64,000 nt of DNA from Chondrus crispus (Eukaryota; Rhodophyta; Florideophyceae; Gigartinales; Gigartinaceae). How positions within the stretch are numbered: the first letter of the stretch is position 1; each line of letters begins with the position of its first letter. The notes beneath the pieces are model-generated. The model had not been told where the DNA came from, ran no database searches, and was given only the letters and a program-made list of their open reading frames with translations. The stretch is taken from assembly GCF_000350225.1 (NCBI RefSeq), contig NW_005179041.1, positions 124,001-188,000 of the forward strand. The letters run 5' to 3'. The position numbers were made by a program, and so were the translations under genes. Positions 8,882-19,451 of the stretch are shown here, in pieces.

Positions 8882-10470
8882 TGTGGCACTTGATAACAAC
8901 CTATATGTAAGAACTGTTGGGGTGCGTGGCATTCGAAGAGAAAGCTACAAAAATCTGTCATTCCTGCGGTAGAAATATGTAGGTTGAATAACAAAGCTAG
9001 GAAGTCGATGCGATAAATCAGGCATGTTGGTCAACTAAAATGCCTTCTTGACGCCCTTTCGAAATTGGCCACTCGGGATGGGGAGTTGCAAATCGACATG
9101 GAGACGTTCTCTTTCGAATCAGGAGCAACGCTCAATTTTACTACGATTGTTCACTTCACGGGAGAGAAGTTCTCCTCGCAAAGAGATGTTCTCCCGGGAG
9201 GTGGACAAATTAACCATGAGGAGAACAATAAGGAGACGTTCTCCACAATGTTCTCCCTTTTTTTGACTACAGTAGAGATAAAACGAGAACTAGACGACTT
9301 ATGACTTTGAGAATGGTATCAAAAGAATCGGCGAGATCAGGCGGTTCTATCAGCGGTCGTCAGTTGCACAAGTGAGTTACTCTGGCGGGACGCGGGTCAA
9401 ATTTTGATAACCTCAAAATCTGAAGTTCTCCCTATTTGGCGCACAGGGATAAGGCTTCGATGCCACCGTATTTTCTTTTGTTAGTGATAATAGTTGGAGA
9501 TCAATTCTCCAGGTGAAGAGAAAGCGTCTTAACCGAGGACGGCCAAGTACATGTCAGAAATTTGCTCACAGCTGGGCTCCAAGAGTGTGGAAGAGAGTAA
9601 AAGAGCATGCCATCATTTTGCGGATGAAGTTCGGTACACTTGGAAGGCAGCTAGAACATCAATCGCACCTGAGACCCGTGTGGGATTGAACGTAAGCCCT
9701 CAAGCCTCGTTGTAACGTAATTTAGGTCATGAAAAAGCCCTCCCCGAGAGACATGAAGAAGCCAATGCCTTAGACTCATCTATACTGCATGGCCAAATGA
9801 TGACGTCAGCGACCACTGCCCCACTGCCCATACTGTCTCGCACGTGCAAGTGCAGGCGGATGTCGTCTTGATATGTAGATTTCTAAGGCTTCCTACAGCG
9901 CAGCAAGCGTTCCAAAGAATGTTTTCGATGCCACATCGTAAACTCATAGAACGGACATGGGGAACATGCAAAATATTCTTGCGTTCTCAAGTTCCTTATG
10001 CGTTCTCACAAGCCAGTGGAACATAATTTAATGTCTATTATTGGTCATACCGTCGGCATTCAGCTAGGTGTCGCCCTGATCCGCATGTAACTATAGCAGG
10101 AATCATGCCTCCTTTAAAACACCTCAACCTTCTTCCCGCCTCCCGTGGTATCACTCATCCCTTCGTATACTGTACGTATTTGCATTGAGGTAAAGCAAAG
10201 CGGAAGAGTCCTCCGGAAGCGCAACTCTATTCTAGATAGCAACCAGCAAGAAACGGGACAAATACCGGACGTCAGCAGCCTTCCATCTCCCTCCCTGAGG
10301 CGTCACCAACTTCGTCCTATCAGCTGTTGTCCCCACACAAATACTCACCCTATGCAGGAGTAGGAAACCCTTTGGTCATACATATATTATTCCCTGCGCG
10401 GGAACATCAGCATACACCCCGCGCCCAGTTCGAAATGCATTACCACTGTGCTATAGCCCACCATTGCTAC
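8882..10470. other. Gene-free stretch
   Basis: It contains the right GGAGAA/TTCTCC array of the preceding element (about 9165-9262) and a possible decayed zinc motif near 8905-8990. From about 9300 to 10470 I see no gene, RNA or repeat that I can support. Confidence 0.4.
9165..9262. repeat. Right subterminal GGAGAA/TTCTCC array
   Basis: It includes GGAGAGAAGTTCTCC, TTCTCCCGGGAGG, GAGGAGAACAATAAGGAGA and two more TTCTCC copies, followed by a T-run. It mirrors the array at 6485-6580. Confidence 0.6.
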
Positions 10471-10473
10471 TTA

Positions 10474-10955
10474 GAGCATCTCCACCGCGGCAGCAAATTC
10501 GGTCCAAATATGATATTTACCAAATCAGGATAAAGTTTGGTCTCCACCGCGACACAAGAACGCAACTTGCATCGTAAATCGAATTCTAAATCGGCGTTTG
10601 GAGTTTTTCTCGTGGCAAATCAGGCCGATTTGCAACGAGATATATCCCAAAGCGATGATTGCCACGAGCTCGTCACAAGCTGATTAGGGCGCGCGACCAT
10701 TAATTCTGATTAAATATCACAGTAGAAACACCTGGGGTGGCGGGAAGCCAGCTAGCAACTACATGGCGCCAAAGTCGTTCAGAGAGTCCATGTCGTCCTG
10801 CGGGTTAACGAGTGCGCGCGATGGAGACGAGCAGCGCATTCGGCATAGCGCATTGCAAACAATTTGGAACATGGGGTGCTCAAAGACAGCGACCAGCTAG
10901 AAAACTGACACGCGTCCTAATTGGAATAGATTTAGCTGCAGCGCTGGAGATGCTC
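10474..10955. mobile_element. Harbinger-type MITE, 482 bp, TTA target duplication
   Basis: The left end is GAGCATCTCCACCGCGGCAG and the inverted right end is GAGCATCTCCAGCGCTGCAG, 18 of 20 identical. TTA directly precedes the left end (10471-10473) and directly follows the right end (10956-10958). A TTA duplication with GAGCATCTCCA termini is characteristic of PIF/Harbinger non-autonomous elements. No coding capacity. The ends do not match those of the 2045-6407 element, so another transposase must have moved it. Confidence 0.85.
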
Positions 10956-10958
10956 TTA

Positions 10959-12869
10959 GCCCGGGAGTTGCAAAAAGAGGCCGGTCAACTCGACCAGACC
11001 GTGTTTGACACATATCCATAAAAATTTATTTCCGACTCTCCCTGGGTAGTTCCACAGAACGCTCTTAGTCAAGAAATCTTCCTTCGTATCAGTACGGTGT
11101 TACAGAAGGACGAATGAATCGAACAGCCGCGAAAGCGACATTGCCAGTCTCTAGTGGTACAAAATAAAAATGGACCGGAGCTACGCATGAGTTCAAGATT
11201 GCATTAAACAATGAAGTCATTAATAGAAGCGTGGCTAACCTTTCGTTGAGATTGGACTCAACCGAGAAGACTAGAGAAAAAAAGGATACTCACAGCTTAG
11301 TAGACATGTGGTGATACGGAATCTTTGACCCTTCACCACCTGCGAAAGAATTCCAAACAAGAGAAGAGCTGTGAGGTCGAAAGTACATTTAGTGTGTTCT
11401 GGTCTGTTTTCTATCCAATCTATACGCTAGTGTTTGTACTCTCCTTCTCTGTGCAATCTCCCGTGCGCCCCGCTAGACGTTGTAGCTACAGGTGTCGACC
11501 GACATGGATATGGCAAACTCAGATACGGAGACGAGAGTGTGCTTAGCTGGCACCCGTCTACGTGCTGAATGTACCTTGATAAAAGCTCTGCAAGTGAACG
11601 CACCGATGTTTATTAAGGGAAGGAACCAAATTCGCCGCTACACTGGGAGATTAACCTCTGTGTCCCGCAATGGCGGCTAGGTTGAATATGAGAGCGAGCT
11701 CATCATTACCAGGTCGGCTCCAGGCCTCTAGACCATTCTCTCGGCGCAGTGCTCGGCAGGGATTGGTGAGAAGCTGTGCGGCATATGGATGCGACTATCA
11801 CGCTGAACGAGAACATGGGGAAAGCGCACGCGGCAGAACCGTTAATCTTTCCTGGACGGGGTTGGACTACTACTGATGTGACCTGTTGGCGATGATTTGT
11901 CGTATAGGGGCGCGGCTTGCATACTTTAGTGCCCATGAAGGCCTCATGACTGACATCCTTCGCGGGGGCAGGCCGCTGTTTGTCTGAAACCTGGAAGCCG
12001 TGTCCGAGGCAAGTCCAACAGCCCTTCCGACCGGAGACCACAGAATCATCCCACAAGCAAGGGCCTTCAGGAGAGAAACGATTGCTTTATTGCACTAGTG
12101 GCTGCTGCCCATGGGGAAGGCGCCACCGTCGTTACGATTGTCGTTGAGAAAAACTTGAAGACGGGCGCGACTCTAGTCTCGTCGACGTCAGGGGTCGTGC
12201 CGACCATAGGACGTGCGGGGGCGTTTAGGATCATTTTGAGCATGTACTTTCAGAGTGGAAAGGGAGCTCTTTTGCAATGGCGAAAGGTGTCCACAGCGTC
12301 CTGATGGTGGCCGCGCACACAGACGAGGAGGTTTTATTACGGACATGTCGCGCAACAACTACTTTGCCGAATCTACAGCGGTAACAGCAACACGAGGCCA
12401 CGAATTTGACATTTTCCCAATCATCTAGGCTTCTGGAGTTCTTCATAGACAGTCGCTGGTAGACGCTTTCGCTCTATTCACAGCGGGGCGCGTCGGCGGT
12501 GGCAGACTCCCTGCCCTGCGCAAATGATGGTATGTATCTAACCATACGCACAGTATTAGAGTACGGGAATGCGGTCAGCAGGGCTGCACCAGCTGTCTCA
12601 GAGAATACTCCCACAGCATTAAATGGCTCTGAAGCTACCCAAGGGTAGAGTTCGCGAGCCGCCATGGCCAAAACTTCAAGCAGTAACGATACCTCCGTAT
12701 CATCGGTAAATAAGCCTTGATGGGCGAGTGCGGTTTTGAGGAGGCTGGCTGCCTCTTCAGCACTACACTGCGTGCAGAAGCGCGTCGTGAAGGCCATACT
12801 CGACTGGTCACTGATCGGGCCTTGTCAACCGGGAGTGCGATATGGATGCGCCGTGATATGACTGATATG
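10959..12869. other. Stretch with no recognised gene
   Basis: Short frames occur on both strands. The longest plausible one is on the - strand at 12474-12797 (listed separately). Nothing else could be assigned. Confidence 0.35.
12474..12797 (-). CDS. Hypothetical small protein, unrecognised
   Basis: 107 residues from an ATG at 12797. Ala/Leu-rich helical character (AEEAASLLKTALAHQGLF, LLLEVLAMAARELYPWV). No family recognised, no neighbour that explains it, and the copia element inserted about 70 bp upstream of its start. It may be a remnant or chance frame. Confidence 0.2.
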   Translation of the reverse strand: MAFTTRFCTQCSAEEAASLLKTALAHQGLFTDDTEVSLLLEVLAMAARELYPWVASEPFNAVGVFSETAGAALLTAFPYSNTVRMVRYIPSFAQGRESATADAPRCE

Positions 12870-13346
12870 TGTCACAACTTTTACCAGAGTCTATCAATAT
12901 CGTAATTCCTAAGATTGTGCCACCTGTCCCTAGTGGGTGGCACTACCTCACGTAGACAATTCAACTACCTACAACTTGAGGATCCTCCTAAAGGATCCTC
13001 ATTACCTAAACGGGCAAACGCCTAATTAAGCCTGATAGAGGCACATTTATAGGTAGCACCCCACTAAAAGGGGGGGTGAGTACACTTTTAGTCCACCCGA
13101 CTTGGCGTCGAGTGGGAGTATAAAGGTTGAGGACGAAGACGGTGAACGTCTTCGTCCCCATACACAACAACTTACCCCAACAAACCCAACCGCACCACCG
13201 GCAGCTAACTAAAAGGCCCGTCCTCCTGCCTTGCACCTCGCGCCACACCGGCCTATGCCCCGCCTCGCGCACAGAGCCCCAGTGGCCCGCGCCCCCCCGT
13301 GGACACGTTTCAGATCACCCGCCCGCTCCCCGGGCAAATTCCGACA
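12870..13346 (+). repeat. Copia 5' LTR
   Basis: TG...CA ends. It contains a perfect hairpin (GAGGATCC, 7-base loop, GGATCCTC, near 12979-13001), CT-rich and C-rich tracts, and an 88-residue antisense frame that is conserved only because the two LTRs are almost identical. TSD ATATG lies directly upstream. Confidence 0.95.
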
Positions 13347-13490
13347 CTTATAAGTTTACGGACAAAGCCCCCTGGAAATTTCAAGAAAAATTTGGGTTCC
13401 TTACACACTACCAATTTATTACTGTGTAATAATTGCTAGTGTGTAATACCACACACGTACACACGTGTGACCAATTTATTGGTAATTTTT

Positions 13491-14257
13491 ATGGCACGGC
13501 TCAAACGAGCGGCCAACGATCCAGCTGTACTACGAGAAGCTGCTGCCAAGAGGCGACGCATTGCTGTTGCAGTCGCCGATCGCGAGTCCGCCGCCGCCCA
13601 TCGCGACTCCGCTGCTGTTGGTCGCGACTCCGCCGCCGATCGCGACTCCGCTGCTGTTGATCGCGACTCCGCCGCCGATCGCGACTCCGCCGCCGGCGAT
13701 CCCGACTCCGCCGCCCCCGATCTAGATTCCGCCACCGCCGCCGCCGACCGGAACTCCCGCCCAACAACACCTGTCACCTCGACATTCGCCACTGACTCAG
13801 ACTACAGTGAGTTTCGGGCGCCGCCCCTTGTGGAGATAGAGGCAGACGGCTACCGATTGGACGAAACAACCGCCGCCCGTTCCGCCTCCTCGGCCTCGTC
13901 CACCATCGATTTAATCGACGAGGACGAACCGTCGCCACTATCCGAATTCCGCGCACGCCACATCGCGCGTGTGGCAGAACAGCGCGCACGTCGCCGACGC
14001 AACCACCTCCCCGCAATAGAACGGTGTACACTTGTCGCCCGTGCGCGCGCTCTTTCACCTCGCGGCGACAACTGTCTTTCCACGAGGCGAGTAGCCGACA
14101 CGCGCGCGCACAAATCCGCCTCCAGGATCTCGCGGCGCGCCTACACTGTCAGCTCTGTGATCTCCCGTTTGCCGACAGACACAATTTCGAATCACACAAT
14201 CGCTCCCGGATCCACTTTAGGAACGCGCGCCGTCAGCGAGAGGCCCGCCTCAATTAA
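13491..14257 (+). pseudogene. Extra reading frame of the copia element: repeat region plus two C2H2 zinc fingers
   Basis: Starts at ATG 13491 (MARLKRAAND). After a basic stretch come imperfect repeats of RDSAA (DRDSAAVDRDSAAD), then an acidic Ser-rich region and a basic RARRRRNHLP segment. In the next frame, overlapping from about 14000, two zinc fingers follow: YTCRPCARSFTSRRQLSFHE...H and LHCQLCDLPFADRHNFESH...H, each CX2C with the usual F, L and H spacing. One frame change near 13990-14023 would join the parts. C2H2 fingers are not part of the standard copia gene set; gag normally has a CCHC knuckle, which is present separately downstream. Its role is unknown. Confidence 0.55.
13570..13740 (+). 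repeat. GC-rich tandem repeat coding for RDSAA units
   Basis: Units of 15-21 bp around GATCGCGACTCCGCCGCC repeat about eight times. On the + strand they encode Asp-Arg-Asp-Ser-Ala-Ala. Confidence 0.8.
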
Positions 14258-14729
14258 AATTTAAAATTTTACGCGCGCAAATTTAAATTTTGACTAAATC
14301 TCAACGTCAGGAATTAAATTCCAAAAAACTTTGAAGAAGACACTTGTCAACATCGATTTGAAGAGTACACAACACAAACGACACGGGAACACAACCTAAA
14401 CCTACATAACCGTGTACACGTTTGCACACAGGTCCAGGTGTACCACCAATACACGTGTACTGTACTGTACTTCTTCAAGTTAATTTTGCCCTATATACGC
14501 GTGTATAGCTATATACACTTGTCAAGCGTAGGACACGTATCTAGGAACACACAACTGGACACGTATCTAAGGATACACAGTTGGACACGTATCCAAGGTG
14601 ACATATTTGGACACAACAGGTCTGTGTATTCTTCCGTATTACTACCTTCAGTATATTGGGAAATTAGCGTTACCCATTTACGCTACTATGGTAACGTTAG
14701 AAGTAATAAGGGCAACCCTTGACGGCTAG
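14258..14729. other. Untranslated segment of the copia element with short tandem repeats
   Basis: AT-rich spacer between the zinc-finger frame and gag. At about 14528-14612 the unit GGACACGTATC occurs at least three times with about 30-bp spacing. An ATG at 14688 is in frame with gag but meets a TAG at 14727-14729 after 13 codons. Confidence 0.6.
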
Positions 14730-16233
14730 CGCCCGTCTTCCTCAACGCAAGCCGACATCAAAGCCGCTTTAGCGGCTGTCATTTCCCAAGACCCTCAACT
14801 TTCAAATGAAGAATGCGTCAACACCCTCCGTGACGACCTCCCGCCCGAAGTGTTATACTCAAGCGAGTTACTGAAAGGACCCAACACGCTATTTCGCATT
14901 CTCAGGGATTACCTCACGGTTAAGGGACTACAATATACCCCTCACCCCCGAAGTAACCGCATTGCGTATGGCCTGGTCGACATGTTCTTCACCGATGTAC
15001 CCGACCGCATTATTGCCAACGCGAACCTGTCTGCATGTCTTTCCTCTTCGACATCACCGTCGGTCAACCATAGCAACCAGAGCAGCCAACCCACCTCTCA
15101 TCTTAGCATGGACTCAAAGATAGCGCATAACATTGCTTCTCGATTCAAAAGAGAGGAACGCTATTCGGGAAAAATAGGTGAAGATATCAACGAGGTAATC
15201 GATAACTATTGCGACGCCGCTGATGATTATAACCTCAACGAAGAGCAGAAGCTGCGATACTTTCACAATGTGTTTGATGGCGAAGCTAAAAGATTTTATC
15301 GCACTTCCATTGCTGGTACCCAAGCATCCTTCGACTCAGCGGTCCAACGGATGCTTCAAGAGTTCAACAGCATTACGCGGCAGAACAGAGTTCGAAAATT
15401 ATTGCAGAATCTTCGCCTGTCACAGATTCTCAAGACAAAAAACTGCTCCGTCAGCGAAGCACTCGAAGAACTTCGCGAAACCATCACTCGGTACACACCA
15501 CAAGGGCCCCAAACGCATCGATCAGATCCCGATAAGACAGAGTACCTTCACGACGCCGTGATAGGAACAGAATGGGCTAAGCCTGTTCTGACTCAAAGCC
15601 TTGCTTCCACGCCGCCTTGGACTTTTCAGCAGATGTATACTGCACTTGATGCAGCTTGGCTCCAAGAGCAGAAACAGAACGAAAGCCGTAAGCGTGACCC
15701 CCAGAACGCCGTCAATGATGCCAACACTCCCCGGCATACATTTCCAAAGACAAAATACATACGGTATACCCCGTCGACCTGGATCCTCCTCGTCAAATCC
15801 TCGTGGCAACTTCTCTGGACCGTCCAAACGTTTTAAGGATTCCATAAATGGAAAGGACCGTTTTCGGAACGTACGATGCTGCCACAACTGTGGTAGTAAG
15901 TATCGTTTCATCCGAGAATGCCCTAAACCCGCTTCTGTCATACGCAATGTACGACGCATGATCAAAGCGCGCCCTAACCACGTCAAGGACATACTGTATG
16001 AACTTAGTAATCAAGTGGAAGACATCATGCACCATAATGACACTTGTTTCGAAGACTTCGAAGAACCAAATGCCCCAAACAGCTCTGAGTCACAACACTC
16101 AGATGGCTCTGACAGCGTGACTGACAGTGACACCGACGAGACAGAAGAAGCTGTAAAAAACCACGTGAAAAACGAATCCTTTTACGGCTACAAGACCAAT
16201 TCTCATCGGACTATAGATCCATCGGATTTTTAG
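14730..16233 (+). pseudogene. Copia gag, interrupted by a frame change
   Basis: The frame opens after the TAG at 14727 and contains a helical capsid-like domain (RFKREERYSGKIGEDINEVI, then EEQKLRYFHNVFDGEAKRFY) also present in the second copia element. At about 15740-15765 the protein continues in the next frame (GSSSSNPRGNFSGPSKRF) through a zinc-knuckle region and an acidic tail, ending TAG at 16231-16233. The knuckle reads C-HN-C-GSKY-R-FIRE-C: the usual His is Arg. No in-frame ATG fits the obvious start unless the TAG at 14727 is bypassed. The 5-T run just before the stop overlaps the pol frame. Confidence 0.75.
16227..16233 (+). promoter_or_regulatory. Candidate -1 frameshift site between gag and pol
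   Basis: Gag ends GAT TTT TAG. Slipping back one base on the T run keeps a TTT codon in the P site and reads TTA GCG into the pol frame, which is open from there through protease. No pseudoknot was modelled. Confidence 0.35.
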
Positions 16234-19200
16234 CGAGCGACAGTTCCCATCTCCCAGATAATACACCTCAAACTGTATATTTTGAAACTGTCCGCGCTAA
16301 AAAGAGATGCAAGTTTAAACTTGAACGTCGTTCTACGATAAGTCGCCGCCTCATTCGTTTCCCACGCCACAGCGAAAGAAGACCACGTCACCACGAATTC
16401 GTTGTCTACAACCAGAGCCACATTGCTTCAACTCAAAGGATTCCTTGGCAAGGAGCATGTCTTGACACTGGTGCACAACGCACAGTAATCGGCTTAAGAC
16501 AGGCTAAGGCATACTGTCGATACACTGGCACAAAGTTTAGACTCGTTTCCAACAACAACCGCTATAGCTTTGGCAACGACCGTCAACCCTCGTTAGGCTC
16601 TTTGACCATTATGATACCACTTTCGGACGCTCACGCTACCATGGAACAAGTAGATGTAGTTAACTCAGACGTACCACTACTAATAGGCTTAGATCTACTA
16701 GATAAGTACGGAATATTCGTCAACATTATCACGAATCACCTTCATTGTCCTCAACTGCAACTACGAACTCCTCTGCTTCGCAAGAACGGCCATGTCTATC
16801 TCGAATGGCCAAAACGTGAGCACATATTCTTTTCTTCTCCAGAACTCTTGCGCCTTCATAGAGGATTCTCCCATCCTGCCACGGATAAACTCTACAACCT
16901 GCTCCGCATGGCTCGACCTTACGAAACGAACCAGGAAACCAAACAGGTCCTGGACCAGATTAAACAAGCGTGTGACACTTGTCAGCGCTTGGGACCAACC
17001 CCCATTCGTTTCAAGGCCTCCCTTCCAACGGAGGATTCCGTTAAGTTTGGGGAAGAACTATCTATGGACCTCATGTTCCCAGACGGAAAGGCCTTACCCC
17101 ACATCGTCGACACGGCCACTCGTTTCTCAGCTGCTGCCTTCCTCGATGAAGACTTCGACCAAAGCGTTGAAGGTATTTGGTTAGCCTTCATTCAAATATG
17201 GTGTACCATGTACACCGGTTACCCAAACCGTCTCCGCGTTGACCAAGGATCATCCTTTACTTCTGATCGCTGGCGCCAACTCACTGACCACGCCGGCATT
17301 CAGCTCAGAATTTCCGGAGTCAAAGCTCACAGCTCCCTTGGAATCGGAGGGCGACTCCACGAACCTCTGAGAAGAATTTACAGCAAAGTGCGAGCTGACT
17401 ACCCCCAAGCACACAATAAAATTCTTCTCAGCATAGCGGTAAAAGCTATGAACGACACAATCGGAGAAAACGGGCTTGTACCCTCATTTCTCGCCTTCGG
17501 GATAACTCCTCGTTTTCCCATCATCAGCACTGAGCTTCCAACCCAAGAAGAACGAATGAGACTACTGACGTCTGCTCAGATGGGAATGAATGCAATCATA
17601 GCCGAAAGAAGAATACAAGCAGCATTAACAAGACAAATACCTCCAGCAGCCGATAGGACATATCAACTAGGAGACGAAGTACTAGTCTTTAGTGAACAGG
17701 ATAAGAACTGCTTAGGACCATTTATAGTTATGCATGTTCAAGGAAGAATGATAACTATTCAGAACAGGGAAGGAACATACAGGCAAATGTTCAACGCCTT
17801 CCAACTGAAACCATATTACCGAGATCACAGTCCCATTATCCACTATCAAACAAGAATATTCCGTTCTCCCCTTGCTCCAAAGACTCCCTTCTCTTCCTTT
17901 ATCACTGAAGAAATCAAACCTAGTGACCCTAGAGCACGCCAGTTCTATGCAGCTAAAAAGAAGGAGATAGAAGGACTCGTCAAGAGGGAGACCTGGAAAA
18001 TTGTTACTAAGGATGAAGTACCACGTAATGCTAACATTGTGGGAGGCCGCTTCTTCCTAACAATCAAGGACTCCGGTACGAACAAAGAAGTCCACAAGGC
18101 TCGCTATGTTGTTCAAGGTTACGCTGACAAACTGAAATGTTCTTTAGTTCACGATAATCCTACGGCCAGACAGTTTTCAGTCAAAATATTAATAGGGTTA
18201 GCAGCAGTATTTAGCTTCCGACTATTCTCAACTGACGTTACGCAGGCTTATCTTCAAAGTGCAGAGAAGCTAATGAGAGATGTGTACATTAAGCCGTCAC
18301 CAGAATTTGAACTTGGTCCCAATCGACTACTTAAGCTGTTAAAACCACTATATGGCCTCGCAGATAGTGGAGATTACTGGGGAAGGACCTTAAGAGACCA
18401 CATCTTGAAAGACGTTGGAATGAGTGCAAGTACTACAGATGGTGCACTCTTTTTCAAGAAGGTTGCGAATCAGCTCGCCGGTCTGTGTGCTACGCATGTC
18501 GACGACTGTCTACATGCCGGAGACGCAGAGTATTTAAAGCTAAGTGAAAATATTGAGAAGAGGTTCCAGTGTAGAGATAGAGAATTTGACAGGATACAGT
18601 TTAGCGGTGTCAATATTGAGACAACCAGCAACGGATTCTGTATCCATCAAGAACCCTACATCAAGACTGTTGATTCTCTACCTAAGGATGTCACCTTTGC
18701 GCAGTATAGCTCTCTTCGAGCGAAGCTAATGTGGCTCCTACAAACCCGACCTGATATAGCATGTGCTGTCGCTCAATCAACGCAAGTCACCGAAACAAGG
18801 TTCAACTCAGATCCGTCAACCCACAGAAAGCTTCTCAACTCCGTTGTTCGTCATATTAGAAAAACCTCCGAACAGAGACTTCTCTATCCAAAGTTAGACA
18901 AAGGCTCTCTCCGACTGCAAACGTATTCGGATGCTGCCTATAGCAACAATTACGACGGAACGTCCCAACTTGGGTACATCGTGTTCCTGGCTGACAAGGA
19001 AAACAAGTGCCAGCCGTTGTATTGGTCATCACACAAGTCCAAAAGAGTTTCTAGATCAGTCCTAGGAAGCGAGACTATGGCCTTCGCTGACGCCTTCGAC
19101 ATGACTTTCGCCATCAAAAAGGACATGGAGATAATGACGAACCAACCAATTCCTATTTCGATGCTCACAGACAGCTTATCGCTCTTCGACGTGATAACCA

Positions 19201-19415
19201 AGTCAACAATTCCCACAGAAAAACGATTAATGATCGACATCAAGGTGGTTAAAGATTCATATCAACGGAACGAACTACGGAATATCGGTTTCATCCGCTC
19301 CGAGAACAACCCTGCTGACGCCCTCACAAAGGCCAAGCGATGCACTGTTCTAGATCAAATACTGACAGATTCAACACTACGTCACCCTATCGAACAGTGG
19401 ATCGACAAGTCGTGA
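16230..19415 (+). CDS. pol: Copia pol: protease, integrase, reverse transcriptase, RNase H
   Basis: About 1061 residues without a stop. Protease: CLDTGAQRTVIG near residue 78 and LLIGLDLL downstream. Integrase: zinc motif (LHRGFSH...CDTCQR), then catalytic Asp in SMDLMF, Asp in RVDQGSSF and Glu in GRLHEPLRR. Reverse transcriptase: ETWKIV, FSTDVTQAYLQS and THVDDCLHAG (HVDD in place of YVDD). RNase H: TYSDAAY, GSETMAFADA, LTDSLSLFDV, NNPADALTK. All main catalytic residues appear present, so the enzyme part looks functional. There is no start codon near the 5' end, consistent with synthesis as a gag fusion. Confidence 0.92.
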   Translation, partial: LASDSSHLPDNTPQTVYFETVRAKKRCKFKLERRSTISRRLIRFPRHSERRPRHHEFVVYNQSHIASTQRIPWQGACLDTGAQRTVIGLRQAKAYCRYTGTKFRLVSNNNRYSFGNDRQPSLGSLTIMIPLSDAHATMEQVDVVNSDVPLLIGLDLLDKYGIFVNIITNHLHCPQLQLRTPLLRKNGHVYLEWPKREHIFFSSPELLRLHRGFSHPATDKLYNLLRMARPYETNQETKQVLDQIKQACDTCQRLGPTPIRFKASLPTEDSVKFGEELSMDLMFPDGKALPHIVDTATRFSAAAFLDEDFDQSVEGIWLAFIQIWCTMYTGYPNRLRVDQGSSFTSDRWRQLTDHAGIQLRISGVKAHSSLGIGGRLHEPLRRIYSKVRADYPQAHNKILLSIAVKAMNDTIGENGLVPSFLAFGITPRFPIISTELPTQEERMRLLTSAQMGMNAIIAERRIQAALTRQIPPAADRTYQLGDEVLVFSEQDKNCLGPFIVMHVQGRMITIQNREGTYRQMFNAFQLKPYYRDHSPIIHYQTRIFRSPLAPKTPFSSFITEEIKPSDPRARQFYAAKKKEIEGLVKRETWKIVTKDEVPRNANIVGGRFFLTIKDSGTNKEVHKARYVVQGYADKLKCSLVHDNPTARQFSVKILIGLAAVFSFRLFSTDVTQAYLQSAEKLMRDVYIKPSPEFELGPNRLLKLLKPLYGLADSGDYWGRTLRDHILKDVGMSASTTDGALFFKKVANQLAGLCATHVDDCLHAGDAEYLKLSENIEKRFQCRDREFDRIQFSGVNIETTSNGFCIHQEPYIKTVDSLPKDVTFAQYSSLRAKLMWLLQTRPDIACAVAQSTQVTETRFNSDPSTHRKLLNSVVRHIRKTSEQRLLYPKLDKGSLRLQTYSDAAYSNNYDGTSQLGYIVFLADKENKCQPLYWSSHKSKRVSRSVLGSETMAFADAFDMTFAIKKDMEIMTNQPIPISMLTDSLSLFDVITKSTIPTEKRLMIDIKVVKDSYQRNELRNIGFIRSENNPADALTKAKRCTVLDQILTDSTLRHPIEQWIDKS

Positions 19416-19451
19416 GGCACCCGAAGGTGCCCACTTTATTCTTAAGAGGAG

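Larger units (their letters stand above)
6485..9262. mobile_element. Second DNA element, piggyBac-like, flanked by GGAGAA/TTCTCC clusters
   Basis: Both sides of a transposase-like gene carry dense repeats of GGAGAA and TTCTCC in alternating orientation (6485-6580 and about 9165-9262), each next to a T-rich run that faces outward. Arrays of short subterminal motifs in both orientations are common at transposon ends. No clean terminal repeat or TTAA duplication could be fixed, so the limits are approximate. Confidence 0.5.

Noticed and set aside
13006..13272. 88-residue antisense frame, identical at 19588-19854
   Set aside because: It lies in the LTR; identity only reflects the two LTR copies.
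13436..13792. Antisense frames opposite the RDSAA repeats
   Set aside because: Shadow of the tandem repeat on the other strand.
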